9,726 nt of DNA from Rhodocyclaceae bacterium UBA1310. Its GTDB lineage: Bacteria; Pseudomonadota; Gammaproteobacteria; Burkholderiales; Rhodocyclaceae. This document shows, piece after piece, positions 1 to 7,375 of the stretch (the stretch's first letter is position 1; each line of letters opens with the position of its first letter). The position numbers and the translations under genes were made by a program. Below the pieces are notes generated by a model, which saw nothing but the letters and a program-made list of their open reading frames with translations, made no database searches and had not been told where the DNA came from. The DNA lies in NCBI GenBank assembly GCA_002307175.1, contig DBTS01000151.1, forward strand, positions 1-9,726, given 5' to 3'.

Positions 1-1598
1 CGTTTGTTCTATATGGCGGTGATTCGATCATCCTGGTGAAAGCGGGAACCGCTTGGTATGTCGTGGGTGGCTCTATCGCCCCAAAGTATTCATCAACAGC
101 GCTGACCTCCCCAGGTTTCTTTGGATCCCCTACGGCGCCCACTGCCCCGCAGTTCGACAGTTCCACTCGGCTGGCTACCACGGAATTCGCACAACGGGCC
201 GGGGCCTACACGACGGGGATTGCGACATTCCAGGCCGATGGCGCTCTTACCTCAGCCCACGCTGGTTATCTTATCGGGCTGGGATCTGATGCCGCCCACA
301 CGCTCACGATGCCTGGCGGTATCGCAGCAGGATACCGCCTGACCCTCATCAATTGGGGCGCTGGCACCTGGACCCTGAAGACAGGTAGCGGCAATTTCAT
401 CGGCAACGGTGTCGCCGCATCCAGTTCGATGCTGATATCTGGTGGAGGCTCGGCACAGCTCACGTTTGACGGATCGAACTGGCTCGTCATCACGTCACAG
501 TATCAAACATCCCCGGCATTGGGAGACAACAGCACCCGCATTGCTACGACTGCGTACATCAATGCCCTTCTTGCAGCAGCGCCAACCCTGGGAGCACCGA
601 AAATTTCTGGGGCAGCCACTTCATTGGCTTCGTTTGCTGCTGTGCCGTCGAACCTTGATACGGCTATTCTTGCATCCTTTCGGAATAACGTTGCTATAGA
701 TGGATTGACATATAGCGCTGCAGATCCTCGGATTCTCGACTTCGCCATCGGCACTGATGGCCGCGTAAACATCCGGGCACACGCGTTGGTTCTGAATGCG
801 ACATCCGTCAGCCTCACACAGACCCCCGCACAGTTCGACAACTCGGCTGCCGTCGCAAGTACTGCATTCGTGCAGCGTGCCCTGGGCAATCTCTCGGGCA
901 TGACTGGCATCACACAAAACACCGGGCTCACGGTGCAGCAGGCGGGCCAGTTCATTCCCCTGGGCGGCAACGGCGGAACGGTTGCGGTGCCCGCGCCGGC
1001 CAGCATGGTGGGTGGCACCTATTGGTTTTCAAACTGGTCCGGGGCGGATTGGGCTGTCGCTACGCCGGCTGGCTCCATTATCTGGGATGGGGGCAGCAAT
1101 CCAACTTTCGTTATCCCTCCCGGTACCCGCGCTCTCATTGCCTCTGACGGTTCAAACTGGTCCGTGTTCTCGTCGTCGTATGCCATGGCTCCTGGCATTA
1201 ACGACAACAGCGCACGCAAGGCCACTACATCATGGGTGCGCTCAGCCATCGCCAACATCGTCAATGGCTCATTCCTCTCATCTCTGGCGTCCGCTGCCGG
1301 GTTCGCCTTCTCGGCAAGCACCAACGGTTACCTGAAGTTTCCCTCATGGCTGGGCGGGCTCATGCTGCAGTGGGGAACAACGGCAGTTATCCTGGGGGAT
1401 TACGCAGCCCGATTTACGTTCCCTGCGGCCTTCCCGAATGCATGCCTCCAGGTGCTCACCACCGGGGATCGAAACTTGATCGACTATAACGGGGCGGGAC
1501 AAACCGGCTTCGCCACCTACGATCTGACCACAACCGCATTTACCTGTGCAAATGACGCCCAGGCGTCTGCCGCCCGATTCCTCGCAATCGGCTATTGA
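1..1598 (+). CDS. Tail fibre protein (5'-truncated, repeat-containing)
   Basis: This is the receptor-binding tail fibre, the probable equivalent of P2 gpH. The frame is open from base 3 through the left edge, so the GTG at 36 is unlikely to be the real start; 531 codons are visible and the N-terminal baseplate-attachment part lies outside. Four copies of a phage tail-repeat motif of the form P-x(3)-D-(N/S)-S-(T/A)-x(3)-(A/S)-(T/S)-(T)-x-(F/Y/W) occur near 135-205, 510-575, 820-890 and 1185-1260. Two intervening blocks contain DGSNW beside Gly/Ser-rich beta-type sequence, so the shaft is built of diverged modules. The C-terminus (about 1325-1595) carries LQWGT, an FP-x-AFPNAC motif and a final FLAIGY, which match the gp53-like C-terminal receptor-binding domain of many phage fibres. 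The adjacent downstream gene looks like its assembly chaperone. The role is confident; the receptor cannot be told from sequence. Confidence 0.88.
   Translation, partial: FVLYGGDSIILVKAGTAWYVVGGSIAPKYSSTALTSPGFFGSPTAPTAPQFDSSTRLATTEFAQRAGAYTTGIATFQADGALTSAHAGYLIGLGSDAAHTLTMPGGIAAGYRLTLINWGAGTWTLKTGSGNFIGNGVAASSSMLISGGGSAQLTFDGSNWLVITSQYQTSPALGDNSTRIATTAYINALLAAAPTLGAPKISGAATSLASFAAVPSNLDTAILASFRNNVAIDGLTYSAADPRILDFAIGTDGRVNIRAHALVLNATSVSLTQTPAQFDNSAAVASTAFVQRALGNLSGMTGITQNTGLTVQQAGQFIPLGGNGGTVAVPAPASMVGGTYWFSNWSGADWAVATPAGSIIWDGGSNPTFVIPPGTRALIASDGSNWSVFSSSYAMAPGINDNSARKATTSWVRSAIANIVNGSFLSSLASAAGFAFSASTNGYLKFPSWLGGLMLQWGTTAVILGDYAARFTFPAAFPNACLQVLTTGDRNLIDYNGAGQTGFATYDLTTTAFTCANDAQASAARFLAIGY
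132..1260 (+). repeat. Four diverged tail-fibre repeat motifs
   Basis: Protein-level repeats lie inside the fibre gene at about 135-205 (FDSSTRLATTEFAQRA), 510-575 (GDNSTRIATTAYINALL), 820-890 (FDNSAAVASTAFVQRAL) and 1185-1260 (NDNSARKATTSWVRSAI). The core D-(N/S)-S-x(3)-(A/V)-(T/S)-(T/S) is kept in all four, while the DNA has diverged, so these are old duplications rather than recent tandem copies. Spacing is uneven, about 310-375 bases, because different beta-rich inserts sit between them. Confidence 0.75.
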
Positions 1599-1608
1599 GG
1601 ATATTGTC

Positions 1609-2100
1609 ATGACAATGTATTTCTCTCGTACAACGCTTGGCTTCTATGACTCTGCCGTCAGCGGAGACAACATTCCCGCAGACGCGGTGGAGATCACCAC
1701 AGAGCGGCACGCCGACATGCTCCGTGGACAAACCGAGGGCTGGGTCATCGATGCCGACGAAAACGGCGCCCCCTATCTGCGCGACCCGGCACCACCAACA
1801 GCCGAAAGCCAGTGGCGGGCCTACCAGACGAAAGCCAAGGATGCCCTGACCGCCTCAGACACTTCCATGCTGCGCATCTACGAAGCCGTCATCCTCGGTG
1901 ACACCACCATGGAATCGCCGGATGTCGTGGCCTTCGTGAAATGGCGCCAGGAGGTGCGCGCCATTCTCTCCGCCGCACAACCTGACGAACTCCCCACGGA
2001 CCTTCCCACCATGCCGGCCTACCCGGTAGGCACCGGCACGCCATCCACCAACAGCTCCACCACCACAACCGACACCACATCCACGGAGGCACAATCATGA
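1609..2100 (+). CDS. Tail fibre assembly chaperone-like protein (gpG/Tfa type)
   Basis: This 163-residue protein probably helps fold or trimerise the fibre encoded just upstream. I chose the ATG at 1609 because the GAGG at 1598-1601, overlapping the fibre stop codon, is well placed as a ribosome binding site; a longer frame from 1546 would overlap the fibre gene. The N-terminal 60 residues (MTMYFSRTTLGFYD, then IPADAVEIT, then GWVIDADENGAPYL) follow the usual start of P2-like tail fibre assembly proteins: an FY-S-x-GFYD strand, IP-x-DAVEIT, and a Q-x-G-x-x-I-x-ADENG-x-P segment. The middle has the helical WRAYQTKA and VAFVKWRQEVRAI segments typical of their C-terminal domain. The last 20 residues are almost only Ser, Thr, Asp and Asn. 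The stop overlaps the next start (ATGA at 2097). Identification is by remembered family pattern plus position beside a fibre. Confidence 0.75.
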   Translation: MTMYFSRTTLGFYDSAVSGDNIPADAVEITTERHADMLRGQTEGWVIDADENGAPYLRDPAPPTAESQWRAYQTKAKDALTASDTSMLRIYEAVILGDTTMESPDVVAFVKWRQEVRAILSAAQPDELPTDLPTMPAYPVGTGTPSTNSSTTTTDTTSTEAQS

Positions 2101-2459
2101 AACGGATCCGCGCTGCACTGCACTGGCTCGCCTGGGCCATCTTTGGTAACGACGATGATGGATTGAGCGGCCCGGCCGACTTTTGCCCAAGCTTGCCGGC
2201 ATGGCTTCGCGCCGTGCTCTGGTGGCTCAGAAACCCATTCCACAATCTCACGTTCTACGTGATCGGCTTTGCGGGCCGGCCCTTCACCAGCTCGGGCCGC
2301 TATCCCTCGGATGTGTTTGCGCCGCTGGCCGGGTGGAACTGGGCACTGCGCTGGTACCGCCACATTCCGTTCCCGTTCTTCTCGTACTGGCGGGCCGGGT
2401 TCAAGGTCTATCTGGGCTGGCGCGAGCGAGGCAACTTCGGCATCAAGCTCAATTTCTAA
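2097..2459 (+). CDS. Phage protein of unknown function (DUF7338-like)
   Basis: This 120-residue protein begins inside the previous stop codon (ATGA), so translation is probably coupled. It is rich in Trp, Phe and Arg, with an amphipathic N-terminus (MKRIRAALHWLAWAIFG), a hydrophobic stretch at about residues 40-62 (WLRAVLWWLRNPFHNLTFYV), and a C-terminus with SYWRAGFKVYLGWRERGNFG. The NP-x-HN-x-TFYVIG and GWRERGNFGIK motifs recall a small phage family that I believe is catalogued as DUF7338; the name is from memory. There is no signal peptide or convincing full transmembrane helix, though peripheral membrane association is possible. Its function is unknown. It lies between the fibre cassette and the sheath, where P2-like phages often carry accessory genes. 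Confidence 0.65.
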   Translation: MKRIRAALHWLAWAIFGNDDDGLSGPADFCPSLPAWLRAVLWWLRNPFHNLTFYVIGFAGRPFTSSGRYPSDVFAPLAGWNWALRWYRHIPFPFFSYWRAGFKVYLGWRERGNFGIKLNF

Positions 2460-2554
2460 GCCTGCTGTTCACCACAATGACCACAACATAAGCAGCACGA
2501 CAGGCACGCGCACGCGGGGCACCATGAAGGCATCACTTCACGGAGCCCATTTTC
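2460..2554 (+). promoter_or_regulatory. Leader of tail sheath gene with ribosome binding site
   Basis: This 95-base gap separates the fibre cassette from FI. GGAG at 2542-2545 sits 9 bases before the FI ATG and is a good ribosome binding site. In P2 a late, Ogr-activated promoter lies upstream of FI, so one could be expected here. The only dyad-like candidate is TGTT at 2466 facing ACA at 2483 or 2486, and its spacing does not match the TGT-N12-ACA Ogr site. A promoter is therefore not demonstrated. Confidence 0.35.
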
Positions 2555-3720
2555 ATGGCGACAGACTACCATCACGGCGTGCGCGTGCTCGAACTCACCG
2601 ACGGCACACACCCCATCACCACGGTCGATACCGCCGTCATCGGTATCATTGCCACGGGCGACGATGCCGACGCCGACACCTTCCCGCTCAATACCCCGGT
2701 TCTTAAAACCAACATCCAGGCCGCTGCCGGTTACGCTGGCAGCACCGGCACCCTGGCCGCCACGCTCGATGCGATTGCCGATCAGGCCAACGCCGCCTGC
2801 GTCGTGGTGCGCGTGCCCACGGCAGCCACCGAGGCCGAACAGAACACCGCCATCATCGGTGGCAGTGTTGACGGCAAATATACGGGCATGAAGGCACTGC
2901 TGGCGGCCAAATCACAATTGGGCGTGAAGCCGCGCATTCTGGCTGTGCCGGGCCTCGATACCCTGCCGGTTGCCACAGAACTGGTGGGCATCGCGCAGAA
3001 GCTGCGTGGCTTTGCCTATCTCTCCGCCTACGGGGCGGCCACCAAGGAAGACGCGGTGAAGTACCGCGAGAACTTCGGCCAGCGCGAAGCCATGCTCCTG
3101 TGGCCGGCTTCCTCTCTTTCGACACCGCCACCAGCACCACCAGGAACGCCGCCGCCACGGCCCGCGCCATCGGCCTGCGTGCCAAGATCGACGAAGAGAC
3201 CGGCTGGCACAAGACGCTCTCCAATGTGGTGCTCAACGGCGTCACCGGCATTTCCAAGGATGTGTACTGGGATCTGCAGGAGACCGGCACCGATGCCGAC
3301 TATCTGAACGAGAACTGCGTCACCACGCTGATCCAGCGCGAAGGCTTCCGCTTCTGGGGAAGCCGCACCACGTGCACGGACACCTTCTTCTTCGAGAACT
3401 ACACCCGCACCGCCCAGGTACTGGCCGACACCATCGCCGAGGCGCACATGTGGGCCGTGGATAAGCCCCTCACGCCGTCTCTCGCCCGCGACATCATCGA
3501 AGGCATCAACGCCAAGTTCCGCGAGCTCAAAGCCCAGGGCTACATCGTGGACGGCACCGCCTGGTACGACTCGGACGTGAATTCCACCACCACGCTCAAG
3601 GCCGGCAAGCTCTCCATCGACTACGACTACACCCCCGTGCCTCCCCTGGAAAACCTCATGTTCCGCCAGCGCATCACGGATACCTATCTGGCGAACTTTG
3701 CCGACCGGGTGAACGCCTGA
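2555..3720 (+). pseudogene. FI: Major tail sheath protein FI, frameshifted
   Basis: This is the contractile tail sheath, closely resembling P2 gpFI (YHHGV-x-VLE start, DADADTFPLN, GVKPRILAVPGLDT, AEAHMWAVDKP, YDYTPVPPLENL, RQRITD-x-YLAN). Its coding sequence is split between two frames. Residues 1-184 run from 2555 to 3106, ending REAMLLWP, after which that frame drifts into low-quality sequence until a stop at 3307. The homologous sequence resumes in the -1 frame as GFLSFDTATST and continues to 3720. P2 gpFI reads WPDFL here, so one base is missing between 3107 and 3108 (an expected GGAC or GGAT reduced to GGC). Adding it back gives 388 residues, close to P2's 396. No slippery heptamer is present, so programmed frameshifting is unlikely. 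Either the gene is inactivated or the base is an assembly error. A GTG at 3100 could start the second piece but has no ribosome binding site. Confidence 0.9.
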
Positions 3721-3757
3721 CCGGTCTGATGACAAACAGTTTTAGGAGAAACACCCC

Positions 3758-4267
3758 ATGGCACTACCACGCATCCTCAAAAACTTTAACGTGTTCTACA
3801 ACGGCATTTCATTTGCCGGCCAGTGCACCGAGCTGGGCCTGCCCAAGCTCTCGCGCAAAACAGACAGCTACCGGCCCGGTGGTGTGAATGGCGAACTGGA
3901 ACTCGATCTCGGCCTGGAAAAGCTCGAATGCGATCACACCTATGCCGGCTACATGCGCGACATCCTCAACGACTTCGGTAACGGCAAGATCGATGGCGCC
4001 ATGCTGCGCTTTGCCGGCGCATACGAACACGAAGACACCGGCGAGATCGATGCCGTGGAAATCGTCGTGCGTGGCCGCCACAAGGAAATCGACTTCGGCA
4101 ACGCCAAGGCCGGCGACAAGAGCGAGTTCAAGGTCAAGTCCAGCCTCACTTACTACAAGCTCTCCATCAACTCTTCCACCGTGATCGAGATTGATCTGCT
4201 GAACATGATCGAGACGGTCAACGGCACCGACATGCTCGCCGCCCAGCGCAAGGCCGTGGGCCTGTAA
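3758..4267 (+). CDS. FII: Major tail tube protein FII
   Basis: This 169-residue protein forms the inner tail tube by stacking of hexameric rings around the tape measure, inside the sheath. It matches P2 gpFII (172 residues) in length, place directly after the sheath, and sequence: the opening LPRILKNFNVFYNG, the LPKLSRKTD-x-YRPGGVNG segment at about residues 28-46, the central KIDGAMLRFAGAYE segment, and the late VRGRHKEIDFG. AGGAGA at 3744-3749 is a strong ribosome binding site 8 bases before the ATG, as fits a protein needed in many copies. The gap to FI is 37 bases and to E 36 bases, so it is probably cotranscribed. Nothing is missing or truncated. Confidence 0.95.
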   Translation: MALPRILKNFNVFYNGISFAGQCTELGLPKLSRKTDSYRPGGVNGELELDLGLEKLECDHTYAGYMRDILNDFGNGKIDGAMLRFAGAYEHEDTGEIDAVEIVVRGRHKEIDFGNAKAGDKSEFKVKSSLTYYKLSINSSTVIEIDLLNMIETVNGTDMLAAQRKAVGL

Positions 4268-4303
4268 GCCAACCCCAAACCACCCATACAAGGAACCCGA
4301 ATC

Positions 4304-4588
4304 ATGAGCACCATCACCCTCGAAACCCCGATCAAGCGCGGTGACAACACCGTCACCGAAGTCACTGTCAGCAAGCCCAATTCCGGCGCCCTGCGCGGTG
4401 TGGCCCTGCTGCCCCTGCTGCAGATGGATGTGAACGCCATGGCCCTGGTGCTGCCGCGCATCACCACACCGACGCTCACACAGCCCGAAGTGCTCGCCCT
4501 GGACCCTGCCGACCTGATGCAGTTCGCCACGGAGGTAACCGGTTTTTTGTTGCCGAAGAGTGCCCTGGCGGATTTCCCGACGATGTAG
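4304..4588 (+). CDS. E: Tail assembly chaperone E (zero-frame product)
   Basis: This 94-residue product of the P2 E gene is a chaperone acting during tail assembly, probably by binding the tape measure; it is usually absent from mature virions. It matches in size (P2 E is 91 residues) and position between FII and T. Its pattern is also typical: an N-terminal beta segment (ITLETPIKRGD, VTEVTVSKP) then a helical part (ALRGVALLPLLQMDVNAMAL) and a Pro/Thr turn before LDPADLMQFATEV. AAGGA at 4290-4294 is the ribosome binding site. The TAG at 4586 terminates the zero frame; a T TTT TTG slippery heptamer at 4543-4549, in frame with this gene, allows the longer E+E' product. Confidence 0.9.
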   Translation: MSTITLETPIKRGDNTVTEVTVSKPNSGALRGVALLPLLQMDVNAMALVLPRITTPTLTQPEVLALDPADLMQFATEVTGFLLPKSALADFPTM

Positions 4589-4716
4589 AGGAAGTCATGG
4601 CAAACATCGCGGTGGTCTTCCATTGGCCGCCGTCAGAAATGAATGGCATGGATCTGCCCGAACTGATGCGCTGGCATGAAAAAGCCAGCGCCCGGTCTGG
4701 CAACACGGAGGAATGA
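4304..4716 (+). CDS. E': Tail assembly protein E+E' by -1 frameshift
   Basis: This is the longer chaperone made when ribosomes slip back one base at 4543-4549. The first 82 residues are shared with E; 55 more follow from 4549 in the -1 frame, giving 137 residues (142 in P2). The extension reads VAEECPGG and later the GpE-family block ANIAVVFHWPPSEM followed by ELMRW-x-EKA-x-ARSGN, close to the C-terminus of P2 E'. The same segment could also be translated alone from an ATG at 4597 preceded by GAGGAAG (4588-4594), giving a 39-residue GpE protein, and annotation pipelines would likely call it that way. The stop overlaps the T start. In lambda and P2 the ratio of short to long chaperone is set by the slip frequency; that ratio cannot be read here. 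Confidence 0.85.
4543..4549 (+). other. Programmed -1 ribosomal frameshift site (T TTT TTG)
   Basis: The heptamer TTTTTTG lies in the right register for E: GGT (4541-4543), TTT, TTG, so both site codons can re-pair after a one-base slip. It is the same heptamer used between E and E' in P2, and shifting here joins two frames that both match the P2 proteins. I see no obvious strong stem-loop or pseudoknot in the following 40 bases, and no Shine-Dalgarno-like stimulator just upstream beyond GGAGG at 4531-4535, which is 8 bases away and might act as one. Confidence 0.88.
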
Positions 4717-7355
4717 TGGCGGTTGATAAACTCAGGCTTGAAGTGGTGCTCGATGCGGTGGACAAACTCACACGCCCACTGCGCGCGGCACAGAACGGAA
4801 GCCGCGAGTTGGCGAGCGCGCTGAAAGAGACGCGCCAATCGCTTAAGGCACTTGACGCCCAGCAAGAGAAAATCACCGCATTTCGTTCTGCGCAGAAACA
4901 GGCCAGCATCGCCTCTGCTGCGCTGGGTGCGCAGCAGCAGAAGCTCAAGGCCCTCAAAGCAGAGATCAATGCCACCACGACACCATCGAAAGCCCTGACG
5001 CGGGCATTCGACGATACGCGCAAGGAGGCGGCAAGGCTGCGCTCGATCCACGGCGAGCAAATCGAGCGCATGCAGAAGCTGCGCAACGCACTTAGCGAAA
5101 CCGGAATCGACACAAAGAAGCTTGCCGAGCACCAGATCCGGCTCAAAGCCGCAACGGCAGGCACGAACGAAACCCTCAAGCGCCAGCAGACTGATCTGGA
5201 AGCGCTGAATAAGGCCGCCCAGCGCCGGGCTGCCATCGCTGCCACTTCCGAGAAGATCACCCGCACCCGCGACAAGCTGGCCCGCAACGGCGCCGGCATG
5301 GCCGCTGCCGGCGGCGCCATGATGGCAGCCACGGGCGCACCGCTGGCTGCCTTTGCCCAGGCCGAAGATGCCGCCACCGGCCTGAAGGTCGCGATGATGA
5401 ACGCACGCGGCGAAGTGCCCAAGGCGTTCGCCGACATCAACAAGCTTGCCACCGCACTGGGCGACAAGCTGCCGGGCACCACGGCGGACTATCAGAACAT
5501 GATGACCATGCTGATCCGCCAGGGCATGAGTTCGCAGGCCATCCTCGGCGGCCTGGGCAAAGCCACGGCCTATCTGGCCGTACAACTGAAGATGCCCACC
5601 GAAGAGGCGGCAGCCTTCGCCAGCAAGATGCAGGACGCTACGCGCACATCAGAGAAAGACATGATGGGCCTGATGGACGTGATCCAGAAAGGCTTCTACC
5701 TGGGCGTGGATCAGAACAACATGCTGCAGGCATTCACGAAGATGTCCCCTGCGCTGGATATCCTCAAGAAGAAAGGCCTGGAAGGCGCCAAGGCACTCGC
5801 ACCCCTGGTGGTGATGGCCGACCAGACCGGCATGGCTGGCGAGGCCGCCGGCAACGCCTACCGCAAGGTATTCCAGATGGCACTGGATGCCAAGAAAATC
5901 GCCAAGGCCGGCAAGGAAGGCGGTATCGGGCTGGACTTCACCAACGGCAAGGGCGAGTTCGGCGGCATCGAGAAGATGCTCGGCCAGCTCCAGAAGCTCA
6001 AAGGCTTGAGCACCCAGAAGCGCCTGTCGGTGATCAAGACGATCTTTGGCGACGATGCGGAAACCCTGCAGGTCGTCTCGCTCATGATCGACAAAGGCGT
6101 GTCGGGCTACAACGAAGTGCAGGGCAAGATGGCCGCCCAGGCCGATCTGCAGAAGCGCGTCAATGAACAGCTCGGTACGCTCAAGAATCTGTGGGATGCG
6201 GCCTCGGGCACCTTCGTCAATGCACTGGCTTCCTTCGGTGCAGCGCTCGCACCGGATATCAAGGTGCTCGTCAATCTGATCGGCGATCTGACAGGCAAAC
6301 TGCATGACTGGAGCGCGGCCAACCCCGAACTCTCCAAGTGGATCATGCGCATCGTCGGTGGCGCCGGCCTGCTGCTGGCCGTGCTCGGTGGCCTGACCAT
6401 GGCTGCCGCTGCCGTGCTGACCCCCTTTACGATGATCAGCAAGGGGCTCTCCGCGTTCTCCAGCACGGCCAAGATTGTCACCACCGGCTTTACGCTGATC
6501 CGCACGGCGATCACCACGACCATGGCATTTCTGAGCGCCAACCCGATTGTGCTGGCGATTGGTGCCGTCGTACTGCTCATCGCCGGCATGGCGTACCTGA
6601 TCTATAAGTACTGGACCCCAATCAAGGCTTTCTTCATGGGCGTCTGGGCTTATATCGACAACGCCTTCAAGAAGTATCCAATTCTCAACTACATCTTCCC
6701 CATCATCGGCGCGGCGCGTCTCTTGATACAGCACTGGGATGCCGTGAAGGCGTTCTTCGTGGGCATCTGGGCAGAAATCAAAACCGCGTTCTCCGGCGGC
6801 CTTGCCGGCATCGGGGCACTGATCATGAACTGGTCACCCCTGGGCCTGTTCTATAGCGCCTTCGCCAAGGTGATGGGCTACTTCGGCATCGAGCTGCCGG
6901 GCAAGTTCTCGGAGTTCGGCAAGATGATCCTGCAGGGCCTCATCAATGGCATCAGCAACGGTATCGGCGCCGTGGTGGAGGCCGTGAAGGCCGTGGCCGG
7001 CAAGGTGATGGATACCTTCCGCGCCATCCTCCCCGCATCCGTGGTTGCCAAGCTGGGCCTCGGCGGTGGTGGCCCCCAGGCCGCGCAAGCCGGCCCGCAG
7101 GCGGTGATTGCCAAGGCCGGCGCCGCCAGCGCCGTGGGCAAGATCGGGCGCCCCGGCACCCAGGCCATCACCCCGATCAAAGCCCCTGGTGCCGGAAGTA
7201 GCGGAGCGGCTGCCGGCGGCAACACCACCATTCACGTCCACCCGGCCCCCGGCATGGATGAAAAGGCCATTGCCTCGATGGTCGCCAAGAAAGTAGACGA
7301 ACACGCCCGCCAGAAGACCGTGCGGGCACGTGGTCGCCTTGCAGACAACAACTGA
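4713..7355 (+). CDS. T: Tail tape measure protein T
   Basis: This protein of about 880 residues sets tail length and is ejected during infection. It resembles P2 gpT (815 residues) from its start (LRLEVVLDAVDKLTRPLRA) to its Arg-rich end. Residues 20-200 are charged, Gln/Lys/Glu-rich coiled coil. A Gly/Ala patch (about 190-215) precedes a TP901-type tape-measure core at roughly 215-430. Hydrophobic segments at about 544-575 and 604-634 could insert in the host membrane. Two copies of a W-x(3)-KAFF-x-G-x-WA-x-I motif lie at 6609-6668 and 6732-6791. The C-terminus has a flexible Gly/Ala/Pro linker, then HVHPAPGMDEKAIASMV. The start is ATGATG: GGAGG at 4707-4711 is one base before the first ATG and four before the second (4716), so 4716 may be the real start. 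The stop of E' overlaps both. Confidence 0.95.
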   Translation: MMAVDKLRLEVVLDAVDKLTRPLRAAQNGSRELASALKETRQSLKALDAQQEKITAFRSAQKQASIASAALGAQQQKLKALKAEINATTTPSKALTRAFDDTRKEAARLRSIHGEQIERMQKLRNALSETGIDTKKLAEHQIRLKAATAGTNETLKRQQTDLEALNKAAQRRAAIAATSEKITRTRDKLARNGAGMAAAGGAMMAATGAPLAAFAQAEDAATGLKVAMMNARGEVPKAFADINKLATALGDKLPGTTADYQNMMTMLIRQGMSSQAILGGLGKATAYLAVQLKMPTEEAAAFASKMQDATRTSEKDMMGLMDVIQKGFYLGVDQNNMLQAFTKMSPALDILKKKGLEGAKALAPLVVMADQTGMAGEAAGNAYRKVFQMALDAKKIAKAGKEGGIGLDFTNGKGEFGGIEKMLGQLQKLKGLSTQKRLSVIKTIFGDDAETLQVVSLMIDKGVSGYNEVQGKMAAQADLQKRVNEQLGTLKNLWDAASGTFVNALASFGAALAPDIKVLVNLIGDLTGKLHDWSAANPELSKWIMRIVGGAGLLLAVLGGLTMAAAAVLTPFTMISKGLSAFSSTAKIVTTGFTLIRTAITTTMAFLSANPIVLAIGAVVLLIAGMAYLIYKYWTPIKAFFMGVWAYIDNAFKKYPILNYIFPIIGAARLLIQHWDAVKAFFVGIWAEIKTAFSGGLAGIGALIMNWSPLGLFYSAFAKVMGYFGIELPGKFSEFGKMILQGLINGISNGIGAVVEAVKAVAGKVMDTFRAILPASVVAKLGLGGGGPQAAQAGPQAVIAKAGAASAVGKIGRPGTQAITPIKAPGAGSSGAAAGGNTTIHVHPAPGMDEKAIASMVAKKVDEHARQKTVRARGRLADNN
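6609..6791 (+). repeat. Paired 20-residue repeat in tape measure
   Basis: Two ungapped 60-base segments, 6609-6668 and 6732-6791, encode related 20-residue units with 11 identical positions (pattern W-x(3)-KAFF-x-G-x-WA-x-I-x(2)-AF). They start 41 residues apart, just after the second hydrophobic segment. Regular Trp/Phe-spaced repeats are common in tape measure proteins, where unit number relates to tail length; here only two are evident. Confidence 0.7.
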
Positions 7356-7375
7356 TTCCACACATTGACAACATC

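Noticed and set aside
36..38. GTG at 36 as the start of the tail fibre gene
   Set aside because: The frame stays open to base 3 with fitting fibre-like sequence (LYGGDSIILV) and no ribosome binding site precedes the GTG; the gene is truncated by the window edge.
2466..2488. Ogr-type late promoter dyad before FI (TGTT ... ACA)
   Set aside because: The half-sites are 14 or 17 bases apart instead of 12, and no -10 hexamer is visible at the right distance.
3100..3310. Programmed -1 frameshift in the sheath gene
   Set aside because: No X XXY YYZ heptamer lies at the junction, the sheath is needed in hundreds of copies, and homologous sheaths are read in one frame; a one-base deletion is simpler.
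3028..3735. 235-residue minus-strand reading frame antisense to the sheath gene
   Set aside because: It lies opposite strongly conserved sheath sequence and has a Gly/Val-rich composition typical of shadow frames.
4476..5585. Long minus-strand reading frame antisense to E and T
   Set aside because: It is a product of GC-rich codon bias opposite real genes; its Cys/Arg/Gly-rich translation matches no family I know.
5649..6734. 361-residue minus-strand reading frame antisense to T
   Set aside because: It is a compositional shadow of the tape measure gene, rich in Asp/His/Gln/Gly with no domain pattern.
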